A DNA stretch of 64,000 nucleotides from Pseudarthrobacter sp. NIBRBAC000502772. GTDB taxonomy: Bacteria; Actinomycetota; Actinomycetes; Actinomycetales; Micrococcaceae. Each line of letters opens with the position of its first letter. Position 1 is the stretch's first letter. Both the position numbers and the translations under genes were made by a program. Location: positions 248,001-312,000 of the forward strand of contig NZ_CP041188.1 in assembly GCF_006517235.1 (NCBI RefSeq), read 5' to 3'. Below the pieces are notes generated by a model, which made no database searches, was not told the DNA's origin, and saw only the letters and a program-made list of their open reading frames with translations. Below are positions 40,228-49,068 of the stretch, piece after piece.

Positions 40228-41691
40228 GTGAACAACATCGTCCTGACCTCCGCCAGACAGCCCGGCGAGGACACCGTCTCGGACTTGCACATCGTTGACG
40301 GCATGGTGACCCGGATCAATGCCGGCGCCGGGATCCCGGGCGACGCCCGCGTGGTCAGCCTGGACGGGCGTTACGTCATTCCGGGGCTCTGGGACGAGCA
40401 CGTCCACATGACCCAGTGGGCGCTGCACTCAAACAGGCTGGACCTGACCTCCGCCGCGTCCGCGCGAGAGGCGTCCGCCGCCGTCGGACTTGATGTTCAC
40501 GACGCCGATCCTTCGGTCACCACCGTAGGGGTGGGCTTCCGCGACGTCCTGTGGCCGGACGTCCCCACTCTGGAAATGCTCGATGCCGCCACCGGCAACC
40601 AGCCCACCGCCCTGATCAGCCACGACCTGCATTGTGTCTGGCTGAACAGCGCCGCAGCCCGGCGGTACGGAGTGGAGGTTGATGACGGCGGCCTGCTCCG
40701 GGAGGAACCTGCCTTTGCACTGACCCGTGAGCTGGGCCAACTTCCGGACTCAGTGGTGGACGGCTGGGTCCGCGATGCCGCAGAAGCAGCATCCGCCCGG
40801 GGCATTGTGGGCGTCGTTGATTTTGAAATGACCTGGAACCGTGACGTCTGGCTGCGCCGCTTTGCCGGTGGATTCAACAGCCTGAGGGTGGACGCCGGTG
40901 TCTACCCGGAGGACCTGGAGCGGGCCCGCCAGGACGGTATGCGCACGGGCCTGGAGCTCGACGGCGGCAAGGGGCTCCTGCGCGCCGGCCCGCTGAAGGT
41001 CCTCATTGACGGTTCGCTGAACACCCGGACGGCGTTTTGTGTGGATCCCTACCCCGACGGCGGCTACGGGCTGCTGACTGTCAACGTTGATGACTTGTTG
41101 TCCCTGCTTAGCCGGGCGCGGGAGTACGGCTTTGTCCCGGCGGTCCATGCGATCGGGGATGGCGCCAACCAGGTGGCGCTGGATGCCTTCGAGCGAGCAG
41201 GGATCGGCGGCCGGATTGAACACGCGCAGTTTGTCCGGACGGAGGATTTGGCCCGCTTTGGGCGTCTGGGGGTTACGGCAAGCGTGCAGCCGGTGCATGC
41301 ACTGGATGACCGCGACGCCGTGGAGGCCAACTGGGGCGGCCGCACGCAGCGGGCGTTTCCGCTGAGGTCGCTCCTCAACGCCGGAGCCACGTTGGCGCTG
41401 GGTTCGGACGCGCCGGTTTCACCGCTGGACCCGTGGGCTGCGATGTCCGCGGCCAGCACCCGGTCCCGGCAGGACACCCGCGGGCCGTGGCATCCCCAGG
41501 AATGCATCAGCCGGCGGCAGGCACTTGCCGCTTCAGCTAGGGGCCGGAGCCGGCTCCGGGCCGGGGACCCGGCGGACCTGGTGGTGCTCGACGCCGATCC
41601 GCTGGCCTCGCCGGACCCGGAATTCGCCGCCATGCCGGTCGCGGCAACGCTGGTGGCCGGCCGCTTCACGTACGACGGCGGCCTGGCTTAG
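40228..41691 (+). CDS. Amidohydrolase (YtcJ-like, amidohydrolase-3 family)
   Basis: The 487-aa protein starts at GTG 40228; a CAGAAT seven nt upstream suggests a leaderless message. It has the metal-binding DEHVHM near the start of the catalytic domain (about residue 56), a barrel with AVHAIGDGANQVALDAFE, and a C-terminal DPADLVVLDADPLAS strand of the composite beta-sandwich. It hydrolyses amide/ester bonds in an unknown substrate. It overlaps the 3' end of the GIY-YIG gene by 3 bp (convergent). Confidence 0.88.
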   Translation: MNNIVLTSARQPGEDTVSDLHIVDGMVTRINAGAGIPGDARVVSLDGRYVIPGLWDEHVHMTQWALHSNRLDLTSAASAREASAAVGLDVHDADPSVTTVGVGFRDVLWPDVPTLEMLDAATGNQPTALISHDLHCVWLNSAAARRYGVEVDDGGLLREEPAFALTRELGQLPDSVVDGWVRDAAEAASARGIVGVVDFEMTWNRDVWLRRFAGGFNSLRVDAGVYPEDLERARQDGMRTGLELDGGKGLLRAGPLKVLIDGSLNTRTAFCVDPYPDGGYGLLTVNVDDLLSLLSRAREYGFVPAVHAIGDGANQVALDAFERAGIGGRIEHAQFVRTEDLARFGRLGVTASVQPVHALDDRDAVEANWGGRTQRAFPLRSLLNAGATLALGSDAPVSPLDPWAAMSAASTRSRQDTRGPWHPQECISRRQALAASARGRSRLRAGDPADLVVLDADPLASPDPEFAAMPVAATLVAGRFTYDGGLA

Positions 41692-42194
41692 TTCCGCACC
41701 TTGGCCTGCACGAGATTCGCGAACGGCAGCTTGCCGTGGTCCGCGAGGAAGGCAGCGTGGTACGCGGCCTCGGCTTGGCTTACTTCTTCGGCGGGCAGCT
41801 CTTTCCACGCCATGATGAGTTCATCCGTGTGGGTCAGCTGCCAGATGAGGCGGCCGTCCCAATGCCCCGGCGGCCTGCCCCGCCCAAAATCCAGGAACTC
41901 CTTGATCTGGTTCCGGAGGCCGCGGTTGCCCTTGCTGCCAGGCCCTGCCTTGCCGATGTAGAGAATGTCCGCGCCGTCCACCCATTCAGCCCATATGGCG
42001 TCCGCCGGCAGGGTGGGATTCTTTTTCTTGAAGGTACCGGCGGTGCTGATCTTCAGGAAGTGCGGCTCGAACTCATTCGGCCGAAGAACGGCGAACACCC
42101 CGGTGCCCTGCGGAACCCTGATGATCTCAAGGCTGTCGAAGCTCCGGAAGCCGGCAAAGCCGTCGGACTTGAGCGTTTTCCTGTTCATCATCAT
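41688..42194 (-). CDS. GIY-YIG-like endonuclease domain protein
   Basis: The 168-aa protein, starting at MMMNRKTLKS, contains a GIY-YIG-like core: GTGVFAVLRP (about 31-40), ILYIGKA (77-83), the downstream LRNQIKEFLDFGRG helix and HWDGR (111-115). The GIY tripeptide equivalent is diverged, so activity is uncertain. The family includes repair, restriction and homing nucleases. The divergent neighbour (42313) is uracil-glycosylase-like, which supports a role in nucleic acid handling. TAACGT ends one nt before the first ATG, so the true start may be a later Met. Confidence 0.65.
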   Translation of the reverse strand: MMMNRKTLKSDGFAGFRSFDSLEIIRVPQGTGVFAVLRPNEFEPHFLKISTAGTFKKKNPTLPADAIWAEWVDGADILYIGKAGPGSKGNRGLRNQIKEFLDFGRGRPPGHWDGRLIWQLTHTDELIMAWKELPAEEVSQAEAAYHAAFLADHGKLPFANLVQAKVRN

Positions 42195-42244
42195 GACGTT
42201 ACCCGGCCAGGCGCCGGTCCGGAGCAAACTTGCACTGCGCACCC

Positions 42245-42262
42245 CTACGCCCAAAAGCGTAG
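42245..42262. promoter_or_regulatory. Hairpin/inverted repeat between divergent nuclease-like genes
   Basis: CTACGC and GCGTAG flank CCAAAA. Located centrally between the two divergent starts; it may be a regulator site. Confidence 0.35.
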
Positions 42263-42312
42263 AGTGGGTTAAGACGCCTGTTTCTGGACGCCGTGCTGCT
42301 GAGGGAGAGATC

Positions 42313-42930
42313 GTGACGATTGACTGGGACGAAAAAAAGGCCCTGCTACAGGAACCAAACATCGCGGCGGTAACGCAGCTCTGCGATGAACTGATGGAAA
42401 AGAAGCCAGGGTCCGTCGTCCCGTACATCGACCCCGTGCACGACGAGGACGAATGCCGGATCGTCAGCCTCCACGTCAGTCCGGGCAAGGGCACCGAATC
42501 GGGGTTCGTCTCCCATTTCAACGACGACGAAGCCGCCCGCCGCGCCACCCAGATTTACGAACTTGCCGAGCTTGATCCGCGCTATGTGATGCCGTGGAAT
42601 GCGTACCCGTGGGTGCGGGATCCGGAGCTTCCATCGGCGCTGAACGTCCAGGAGAAGACTGACGGCCTGCGGCCCTTCCGGCAGTTCCTGAAGATCAACC
42701 GCCGTGTCTCCGCAGTCATCGCCCACGGCACGGACGCTTCCACGTTCCTCACCCTCTTCGAGAAGACCTACCATTCTTCCCTGAAGAACAGCGGCATCAA
42801 GATCTACAAGGCCAGCGCGCTCGGCGGGCGGGCCTTTGCTGTTTCCGAAGCAAAACAGGAGGATCTCCTCGCCAAGAGCGTGGACGTCTACAAGGACGCC
42901 ATGCAGCGGGCAGGCATCCAGCACCTCTAA
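42313..42930 (+). CDS. Uracil-DNA-glycosylase-superfamily-like protein
   Basis: The 205-aa protein starts at GTG 42313 behind GAGGGAGAG. It contains DPVHDEDECRIVSLHVSPGK, SGFVSHFNDDEAARRATQIY and MPWNAYPW (about 93-100), which resembles the WNxxPW motif of a UDG-like family. The C-terminal part (SLKNSGIKIYKASALGGRAF) would correspond to the second UDG motif but I do not see the usual HPS. It lies divergent from the GIY-YIG-like gene, sharing a 118-bp intergenic region with a hairpin at 42245-42262. Confidence 0.6.
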   Translation: MTIDWDEKKALLQEPNIAAVTQLCDELMEKKPGSVVPYIDPVHDEDECRIVSLHVSPGKGTESGFVSHFNDDEAARRATQIYELAELDPRYVMPWNAYPWVRDPELPSALNVQEKTDGLRPFRQFLKINRRVSAVIAHGTDASTFLTLFEKTYHSSLKNSGIKIYKASALGGRAFAVSEAKQEDLLAKSVDVYKDAMQRAGIQHL

Positions 42931-42963
42931 CCACGCACGACGGCGGCAGTCACCGCGGGTGCC

Positions 42964-44208
42964 TCAGCCTTCCAGCAGGCGCCTCCGGTGCTTGAGCTCC
43001 TTCACCCACGCCCTGGTGACCATGTCCGGGAACGGCGAGCCGTCGTCGTCGTTCTTCTCCGGACCTCCGAGCCCGGCGAACGCAGTGCCTGCCTCCAGGT
43101 CGGCGATCAGCGGACCTGACGCCTTCAGGGCAAGCTCCAGCACCTGGGCTGCTGTACGGTCACTCAGTCCCAGGTCCTTGGCCCAGCCAAGAAAGTGCCG
43201 GCGCGAGATCCCGCTCCGCTTCCCGTTCAGGGTCAGCGCAAGGGTCTTGTCCCCGTAGACCACGGTGGAGGGAATGTCGTAGACCGGGGCGATGGTCCAC
43301 TCGCCATGCGGCTGCTGGACCATGGAAACGTTCTTGGCGTGCAGGTCCCCGTTGCCGCTCAGCCACGCAAACGCCCCCTGGACCGCCAGGTTCCGGAGGG
43401 CCGGGAGGGGCGCCGAGCAATAGTCGGCCAGAGCATGGCAGACCTGCGCATAAGCCACGTTGTACTTGTCCGCCGGGTAGAGCTTCAGGACCTGGGCCCC
43501 GTCCTCCACCGCCAGCCGCCGGACGTCGTCCGGCCCGCCGCCGGAGATGGGCACCCGGTCGAAGCGTTCCACCAGGAGCCCGGGCCGGCCCGCGACATCC
43601 CGGATCAGCCGGACCCGGCTCAGCGGAATCCGCAGCTTGGCCGCATACCGGAACATCACCAGCTCGTTCTCCACCACATGCGGGAATTCGGGGGCGTTGA
43701 GTTTAAGGATGAACCGCCTGCCGGCGCTGGCCACAGGGAGCGAGATCATGCCGGCAGACAGCTTGTCCTGCACCCCGGCCAGCGCAACGGGGTCGATCAG
43801 GTCCGGATCGCCGAGCAACTTGTCGAAGTCCACCGGCAGCTTGGGATCCAGCTGGACAGCGTGCTCGTCCGGATCCAGCGGCTCACCGTGGCCCACGATC
43901 TGGACGTCGCCCACCGGGTTCCCGCCGGCGGCGATCAGCAGGGACAGGTCATCGTCGGCGCTGGTCTTGATGGACCGCCGCAGCGCGTTGAGCCGGCGGC
44001 CCTCCGGCAGGAGCCCGGTGAAATAGGGCGGTGCCGCACCCGCCGCTGAATCGACGGAGGCGGCGGTGAGCGGCAGGGAACTGGCGACGGCGGGTCCCCC
44101 GGACGCGAGGTAGGCCGGCACGTAGCTGAACCGGGTGCCGCCGTCGTGCCTTTCAAGCCGCGCGGCGAGCACGCCGGCCTTGTAGATGTCGGCGATGCGG
44201 TGCTTCAT
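42964..44208 (-). CDS. hipA: HipA-family serine/threonine kinase toxin
   Basis: The 414-aa protein has the HipA layout: an N-terminal beta domain (YVPAYLASGGPAVASSLPLT, FTGLLPEG), a glycine-rich P-loop-like segment (LAGVQDKLSAG, 143-153), the catalytic loop GNGDLHAKN (285-293) with Asp288, and metal-binding Asp311 in PVYDIP. Phosphorylation of a translation factor, such as a tRNA synthetase, is the known activity of HipA kinases. Its ATG overlaps the hipB stop (ATGA). Some HipA kinases are autoinactivated by phosphorylation in the P-loop region. Confidence 0.9.
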   Translation of the reverse strand: MKHRIADIYKAGVLAARLERHDGGTRFSYVPAYLASGGPAVASSLPLTAASVDSAAGAAPPYFTGLLPEGRRLNALRRSIKTSADDDLSLLIAAGGNPVGDVQIVGHGEPLDPDEHAVQLDPKLPVDFDKLLGDPDLIDPVALAGVQDKLSAGMISLPVASAGRRFILKLNAPEFPHVVENELVMFRYAAKLRIPLSRVRLIRDVAGRPGLLVERFDRVPISGGGPDDVRRLAVEDGAQVLKLYPADKYNVAYAQVCHALADYCSAPLPALRNLAVQGAFAWLSGNGDLHAKNVSMVQQPHGEWTIAPVYDIPSTVVYGDKTLALTLNGKRSGISRRHFLGWAKDLGLSDRTAAQVLELALKASGPLIADLEAGTAFAGLGGPEKNDDDGSPFPDMVTRAWVKELKHRRRLLEG

Positions 44209-44483
44209 CGCTGTGGTTCCTGACCGCTGGCGTGGCCTGCGAGCGCGCGGGCACCCTTGCCCGTCCTGGTGGTGATCCGCAGTTCGAGGCCCAACGTGTC
44301 CAGGACGGCCAGTAGGGAATCCAGCTGGACGCTTGGCTTGCCCTGCTCGACGAACCTCACGAAGCGTACCGAGACCCCAGCCATGTCGGCGAGGTCCTGT
44401 TGGGTCAGGCCCAGCGCTAGGCGGCGCGAGCGGACCTCTGAAGGCAACTGATCCCCAAATGCGTCGGCCAAGAGCAACTCCAA
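44205..44483 (-). CDS. hipB: HipB-type XRE antitoxin
   Basis: The 92-aa protein has a Cro/CI helix-turn-helix (LGLTQQDLADMAGVSVRFVR) and then a short dimerisation strand (LRITTRTGKG), typical of HipB. The start is uncertain: a TTG at 44483 is used here, and later TTGs (from 44471) behind TTGGAG are possible. It overlaps hipA by 4 bp, so the antitoxin is made first. A palindromic ACGATCGT lies upstream and could be part of its operator. Confidence 0.85.
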   Translation of the reverse strand: MELLLADAFGDQLPSEVRSRRLALGLTQQDLADMAGVSVRFVRFVEQGKPSVQLDSLLAVLDTLGLELRITTRTGKGARALAGHASGQEPQR

Positions 44484-44745
44484 TAGGTACGATCGTTCCG
44501 AATTCAGCGTGCAGCAAGCTTATGACTTCGCAACTGCTCATGTAAAGGGCAGATCGGCACGTTCGTGCCGGAGGGTTAAAAGGTAGCGGAGGGGTAGAAC
44601 CATAACTGCGACCATCTTGATGCACTCTTGCCCAAAACCTGAGGCCGGACGTCCAGCATCAGTGGATACAACTGTCAGGGTTCTTCCAGATGGCGGGGCG
44701 CCCCCACCTTGGAGTAACCGGCCACAAGTTCAGAGAGAGCCTGAA

Positions 44746-45831
44746 GTGAAGAACCTAATCATTGCCTCGGTAGCCGCGGCCACCCTGATCGCCGGCTCTT
44801 TGGTAGTGGCCGCAGCTGCCAATGCCGACTCCGGAACTGTGGTCCGTATCGTCGATGGCGATACGTTGGTGGTATCAATCAACAACGGCGACCACACGAT
44901 CCGGCTGCTCAATATCGACACGCCTGAAACGAAGGACCCCGACCTGCCGGTTGAATGCCTTGGCCCGCAGGCCACGGAATACCTCGAGGGGCTGCTGCCG
45001 AAAGGCACCCAGGTCAAGCTTGAATTCGATAAGGAACGGCACGACCAATACGGCCGGACCCTCGCCGGAGTCTTCGCTCCGAACGGCTCCCTGGTGAATG
45101 CCGAGATCGCGCGGGAAGGGCTGGGGATCCCCGTGCAGTACGGCGAAAACCGTAAGTTCCTGCCGCCGGTCGAAGCAGCCTACGCGGAAGCCAGGTCGGC
45201 CAAGAGTGGCCTGTTTTCCGATCAGGTCGACTGCACTGTACCTGCCCAAGTTGCGAAAACGACCAAGGCGCTTGAAACCGCAACGGCAGCTGAGCCCGCA
45301 ACCACCTCAGCTGCTGCAGGCGTAGCGGCGGCAGTACTTGTCACCCAACTGGCGGCAGCAAAGGCCCTCAGAACTGTTCTTGCTGCCAGCAAGGACACAC
45401 AGAGGGCAATCTACTGGGCCGGCCTGACGGCCACCGTCGCGGCGGCATACCTTTCGACGCTGGACAACAAGGTCGCCGCGGCGGAGAAGAAGCGGGACGA
45501 AACGAAGGCCTTGCAGGGCACACTCGCCGCGGCAGAGAAGAAGGCACACGAGGACCGCTTGGCCGCCGAAGCACAGGCTGCAGCGGAAAAGAAGGCTGCA
45601 GAGGAGCGCGCGGCAGCTGAAAAGAAGGCGGCTGACGAGGCAGCCGCAGCAGAAGCGGCCCGTCAGGCCGAGGCCGAGCGCCTACGAAGGTTGCCTGCAC
45701 CCGCACCCTACATACCGCCGGCACCCCAACCGTACATTCCGCCTGCTCCCGCCCCTTATGTACCACCGACTACCAAGTACACGGGTCCACGCTGCTATGC
45801 ACCGGGCGGGGGGTCCTGGAGCCCCTGCTGA
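44746..45831 (+). CDS. Secreted thermonuclease (SNase-like) with helical and Pro-rich tail
   Basis: The 361-aa protein starts at GTG 44746 (VKNLIIASVAAATL). A signal peptide (about 1-27) precedes an SNase domain with RIVDGDT (D37/D39), IRLLNIDTPE (R53, D58, E61) and DQYGR (R104). These match the catalytic Asp/Arg/Glu/Arg of staphylococcal nuclease. A hydrophobic segment (~180-210) and an Ala/Lys/Glu-rich helix (about 250-330) follow, then a tail with YIPPAP repeats ending in CYAPGGGSWSPC. It is a predicted extracellular nuclease with a long stalk. It lies divergent from hipBA, 262 bp away. Confidence 0.85.
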   Translation: MKNLIIASVAAATLIAGSLVVAAAANADSGTVVRIVDGDTLVVSINNGDHTIRLLNIDTPETKDPDLPVECLGPQATEYLEGLLPKGTQVKLEFDKERHDQYGRTLAGVFAPNGSLVNAEIAREGLGIPVQYGENRKFLPPVEAAYAEARSAKSGLFSDQVDCTVPAQVAKTTKALETATAAEPATTSAAAGVAAAVLVTQLAAAKALRTVLAASKDTQRAIYWAGLTATVAAAYLSTLDNKVAAAEKKRDETKALQGTLAAAEKKAHEDRLAAEAQAAAEKKAAEERAAAEKKAADEAAAAEAARQAEAERLRRLPAPAPYIPPAPQPYIPPAPAPYVPPTTKYTGPRCYAPGGGSWSPC

Positions 45832-45900
45832 GAGAGGCGGATGGCACCGGGTCCCAAGCGCTCTTGGGGCTCGCTGTTGTAGCCCCGATCCGAGGCCGGA

Positions 45901-46185
45901 CTATTCGTCGACCTCGGAACTCTTTCGGCGTTCTTCTATGCTTTGGGCAACGTGCAGAATAGTGTCTTCTACGCCGCCAGCGATGGCTTTTGGAGCCGCA
46001 GCAACGGTGCCGGCAGCAGTGCCAACCACTCCGGCGACTGTAGTTCCAGCGGCGTGGCCCAGGTCGAGCAGGGACGCATGCCATTCCTTCCGCTCGAATG
46101 CGGGCACGGCCGGCATACCGTATCCCTCAGAAAACACAGTCGGTAACCGCTGGATCTCCGTGATGGCGTCGTAAAGCCTTGGCAT
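45901..46185 (-). CDS. Hypothetical protein with Gly/Ala-rich helix
   Basis: The 94-aa product from the ATG at 46185 (MPRLYDAITEIQRLP) has a hydrophobic Gly/Ala stretch (HAAGTTVAGVVGTAAGTVAA) and a charged C-terminus (IEERRKSSEVDE). No family is recognised. Codon use suggests it may be real; the frame extends upstream to 46281. It is convergent with the SNase gene. Confidence 0.45.
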   Translation of the reverse strand: MPRLYDAITEIQRLPTVFSEGYGMPAVPAFERKEWHASLLDLGHAAGTTVAGVVGTAAGTVAAAPKAIAGGVEDTILHVAQSIEERRKSSEVDE

Positions 46186-46339
46186 CTGTTCGGCATTCTG
46201 CGCTCGATTGAGGACCGGGCCCGCGTGGGCCGAGCAGGTTCCAAAGTTGTGCCACCCACAGCCAAAGCAGTGGCGCAACACGCAGAACGGCGGGAGAATC
46301 TAAGTATCAGGATCAAAGAATCTGAAGGAGCCAGCAGGC

Positions 46340-48187
46340 ATGCATGCTCCGGCGTTTCCGCGCCCGGTGGAGCGTCTCGACGGGTATCTGCCCATCGAGG
46401 ATCACGGCCTCATCGGCGACGGTTCCACCTGCGCCCTGGTGGGGCGGGACGGCGGAATCTCCTGGCTTTGCCTGCCCGAATTCGACAGCCCGCCCTTCCT
46501 GGCAGGCATTCTGGACACGGATGCTGGCGGCCTCCTTGAGATCACGCCGCTGCCGCTCGTGTCCTCCACCCAGCGGTACACAGAAGATTCCGGGGTGCTG
46601 GTCACCTCGCTGCTATCTGACCACGGCATGCTCAAGGTGACGGACTGCATGTCCCTCCGTTCCGGCGCTAACCTCGGCGAACCTGTTCCGGCCGGCCGAC
46701 ATGAACTACTCCGGTACGCGGAGGCAGTTGGCGGCGATATCCGGGTGCGCGTGCGCCTGGCGCCGAAGGTTGGCACTACCTTTGACCAGCTTGCATCCGG
46801 GTGGAGGTTCGACTGGCCGGTGAACGGCACAGCGGAGGTCTACCTGTGGTCATCGGTGGAGCTCCGGCCCGACGGGCGTGGACTCAGTACGGAGCTGACG
46901 CTGCGCGCCGGCGAAACACTGACAGTCTCCCTGCACTGGTCGGGCCGCTTCCGGCTGCGGCAACGGCCGGACGCGAGGAAGCTCATCGACCAGACCGTGC
47001 GGGCGTGGCGGGAGTGGTCCTCGAGCCTGGATTGCGAGGGCTCCCAGGCAGACCTCATGAAGCGCTCGGCCCTGACCCTGAAGCTGCTCGACCATGCGGA
47101 GACCGGCGCCATCATGGCAGCGGCCACATCTTCCCTGCCCGAATGGCCAGGCTCGCCACGCAATTGGGACTACCGCTACACCTGGGTCCGGGACGCGTCC
47201 TTCTCCAACTACGTCTTCCGGCGGATCGGCGACCCCAGCGACGCGGATGTGTTCCTCGCGTGGGTGCTGACCAATGTAGAGCGCGACGGCGTCCCGCACA
47301 TTATGTACGCACTGGACGGTTCGCAACCGCCGGAGGAAGTGGAGGATCCGGTGCTGCGGGGCTACCGCGGTTCCGCACCGGTGCGCTGGGGTAACGGCGC
47401 AATCCACCAACGGCAGCATGATGTCTACGGTGAAATCGTGGACATCGCCTACCAGTGGTCCAACAGCGGCCAGCCAGTGGATAAGCATCTATGGGCGGCA
47501 CTGACCCCCATTGTGGAAGCAGCCATCACCAGCTGGAAAACACCCGACAGCGGCCCCTGGGAGGTACGCAGCGCCGGGCGACCGTTCACATACTCGGCAG
47601 CCATGTGCCACGTGGCCTTGGACCGGGCAATCCAGATCGCCCGCAAGCACAGGTTGCCGTATCCGAAGAGGCGGTGGGAGGCGGCAGCCCGGGAGATACA
47701 TGACGCCACACTCCGCCTCTCTTGGAATCCGGAACGGCGCACTTTCACCGAACAGCTGGGAGGTTCCGGCGGTGTGGACGCCGCGCTGCTGTCCCTCCCT
47801 ATCCGGAATGTCATTTCATTCAATGATCCGAGGATGGTCTCCACAACCAAGGCCATCGCGGCAAACCTGGACGCCGGCAACGGGCTGCTGTTCCGCTACC
47901 TGCCACAGGTATCGCCGGACGGACTACCCGGCGCCGAAGGCGCCTTCCTGCTGTGCAGCTTCTGGCTGGTGGACAACCTGGCCGGGCAAGGGCGGCTGGA
48001 CGAGGCGCACGAACTGTACGAATCCCTGTGCAGCCGCGCGAATCCCCTGGGGCTCCTCCCCGAACAGATCCATCCGGACACCGGGGAATTCCTCGGAAAC
48101 TTCCCCCAGGCCTTCAGCCATGTGGGCGTGCTGGCCAGCGGGTTGCGGCTCCTGAAGGCCCAGCGCCGCAACGCCGCGCACTCGTGA
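46340..48187 (+). CDS. Glycoside hydrolase family 15 protein (glucoamylase/trehalase-like)
   Basis: The 615-aa protein opens with the GH15 N-terminal beta-domain (YLPIEDHGLIGDGSTCALVG, FDSPPFLAGIL) and continues into the (alpha/alpha)6 barrel with WDYRYTWVRDASF (catalytic region around residue 275), VDIAYQWS and the late EIVD/QLHPDTGEFLGNFPQAFSH with the general-base Glu region. The best-known relatives in actinobacteria hydrolyse trehalose or alpha-1,4-glucans. No signal peptide, so intracellular. No sugar genes adjoin it. Confidence 0.9.
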   Translation: MHAPAFPRPVERLDGYLPIEDHGLIGDGSTCALVGRDGGISWLCLPEFDSPPFLAGILDTDAGGLLEITPLPLVSSTQRYTEDSGVLVTSLLSDHGMLKVTDCMSLRSGANLGEPVPAGRHELLRYAEAVGGDIRVRVRLAPKVGTTFDQLASGWRFDWPVNGTAEVYLWSSVELRPDGRGLSTELTLRAGETLTVSLHWSGRFRLRQRPDARKLIDQTVRAWREWSSSLDCEGSQADLMKRSALTLKLLDHAETGAIMAAATSSLPEWPGSPRNWDYRYTWVRDASFSNYVFRRIGDPSDADVFLAWVLTNVERDGVPHIMYALDGSQPPEEVEDPVLRGYRGSAPVRWGNGAIHQRQHDVYGEIVDIAYQWSNSGQPVDKHLWAALTPIVEAAITSWKTPDSGPWEVRSAGRPFTYSAAMCHVALDRAIQIARKHRLPYPKRRWEAAAREIHDATLRLSWNPERRTFTEQLGGSGGVDAALLSLPIRNVISFNDPRMVSTTKAIAANLDAGNGLLFRYLPQVSPDGLPGAEGAFLLCSFWLVDNLAGQGRLDEAHELYESLCSRANPLGLLPEQIHPDTGEFLGNFPQAFSHVGVLASGLRLLKAQRRNAAHS

Positions 48188-48205
48188 ACAGCGCCGTCAC
48201 AAACA

Positions 48206-48257
48206 TTGACACGCACTATGGCCCGTGCCATATTTGTGGCGTGAACCTGTCGGACAG
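48206..48257 (+). promoter_or_regulatory. Duplicated gntR promoter and operator (copy A)
   Basis: TTGACA (48206-48211), 17 bp, CATATT (48229-48234), 6 nt, then GTG (48241), with palindrome CTGTCGGACAG at 48247-48257. It is a near-copy of 49069-49120, which serves the gntR gene. Here the GTG opens only a 25-codon peptide (see pseudogene). Confidence 0.8.
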
Positions 48258-48318
48258 CCGGACAGCAGAACACCCTGCGACGGCTTGTCCGCAGCTCCAG
48301 GGACTTCCCAGCCCCTAA
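48241..48318 (+). pseudogene. Truncated copy of the gntR N-terminus
   Basis: From GTG 48241 the peptide MNLSDSRTAEHPATACPQLQ then GLPSP stops at 48316-48318. The first 13 residues match the N-terminus of the gntR product (MNLSDSRTAGHPAKPS); the rest diverges. It is a relic of a segmental duplication, or conceivably a functional short leader peptide. Confidence 0.6.
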
Positions 48319-48478
48319 CACCTGGCCAACCTCAGAAAATAGGCCCCAACCGCCCGTCCCTCCGATCACCATCTGATCCGGGGCACATCGTTGTGCCCAA
48401 AATCCCCGCCGGGTTCAGAGACTCAAAGACGAGGTCCCTTCCGGGGGCTGAATCCCGGCACTTAGCCAAGGACTGACT

Positions 48479-48652
48479 TTGAACATCAAATCAACGAAAT
48501 GGATTCTGGCCTCGCTCCTGATGGGAATCATCAGTGGCCTGGTGTTCCACTGGCCCGACCCGCCACGCCCGACGCCACCGGCCTCGCGGCTGAGGACGCA
48601 GAAGAGACCCGCGTCCCCGCTCCAGCAATGCGCTGATCGAGTCACGCACTGA
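48479..48652 (+). pseudogene. Remnant resembling the N-terminus of a dicarboxylate:cation symporter
   Basis: A TTG at 48479 opens a 57-aa frame (after AAGGACT): NIKSTKWILASLLMGIISGL then VFHW. This is the style of a DctA-type N-terminal TM. It is followed by an unrelated Pro/Arg-rich stretch. The rest of such a transporter (~400 aa) is missing. Function as an intact small membrane peptide is an alternative. Confidence 0.4.
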
Positions 48653-48657
48653 AAGGC

Positions 48658-48939
48658 ATGCGAAAAATGATTCATTCACTCACGGTCCCCGAAGACGCGG
48701 ACCGTCGCCGCGACGTCCGGTCAAGGATCATCGAGCATCTCGCCCGTAACGGAGCGAGCAAGGTGTCAGACATCAGCAGCGCCATCAATTCCTCCAGGGA
48801 AAACGTCCGCTACCACCTTGCGACGCTTGAGGCCGCTTCGCTGGTCCGCTCCAACATTTCCCCCGGGACAAGAGGCGGCTGCACCCCCTTCTACGCGCTC
48901 ATCCCCGCGATTGCACGGTCCCGGCAACCAGTTCCCTGA
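48658..48939 (+). CDS. Small winged-helix transcriptional regulator
   Basis: The 93-aa protein has a MarR/ArsR-like HTH: RSRIIEHLARNGASKVSDIS and SAINSSRENVRYHLATLEAA, with a wing (SNISPGTRGGCTPFYALI). Start at ATG 48658 after GAAAGG. It lies just before the gntR promoter. It may be regulatory for this aspartate/asparagine region, but there is no direct evidence. Confidence 0.6.
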   Translation: MRKMIHSLTVPEDADRRRDVRSRIIEHLARNGASKVSDISSAINSSRENVRYHLATLEAASLVRSNISPGTRGGCTPFYALIPAIARSRQPVP

Positions 48940-49068
48940 GCGGCGGCCCGCATTCTGCAAGTCCTTGTGCGAACCTGACGGCTTGTCCCGACCCTGACGG
49001 CCGGCGGACCCTGGTCCGGGGATTCAACTTCCTCGGGCCAGGGCCCGCAGGTCCCTCGGGTACCCGCA

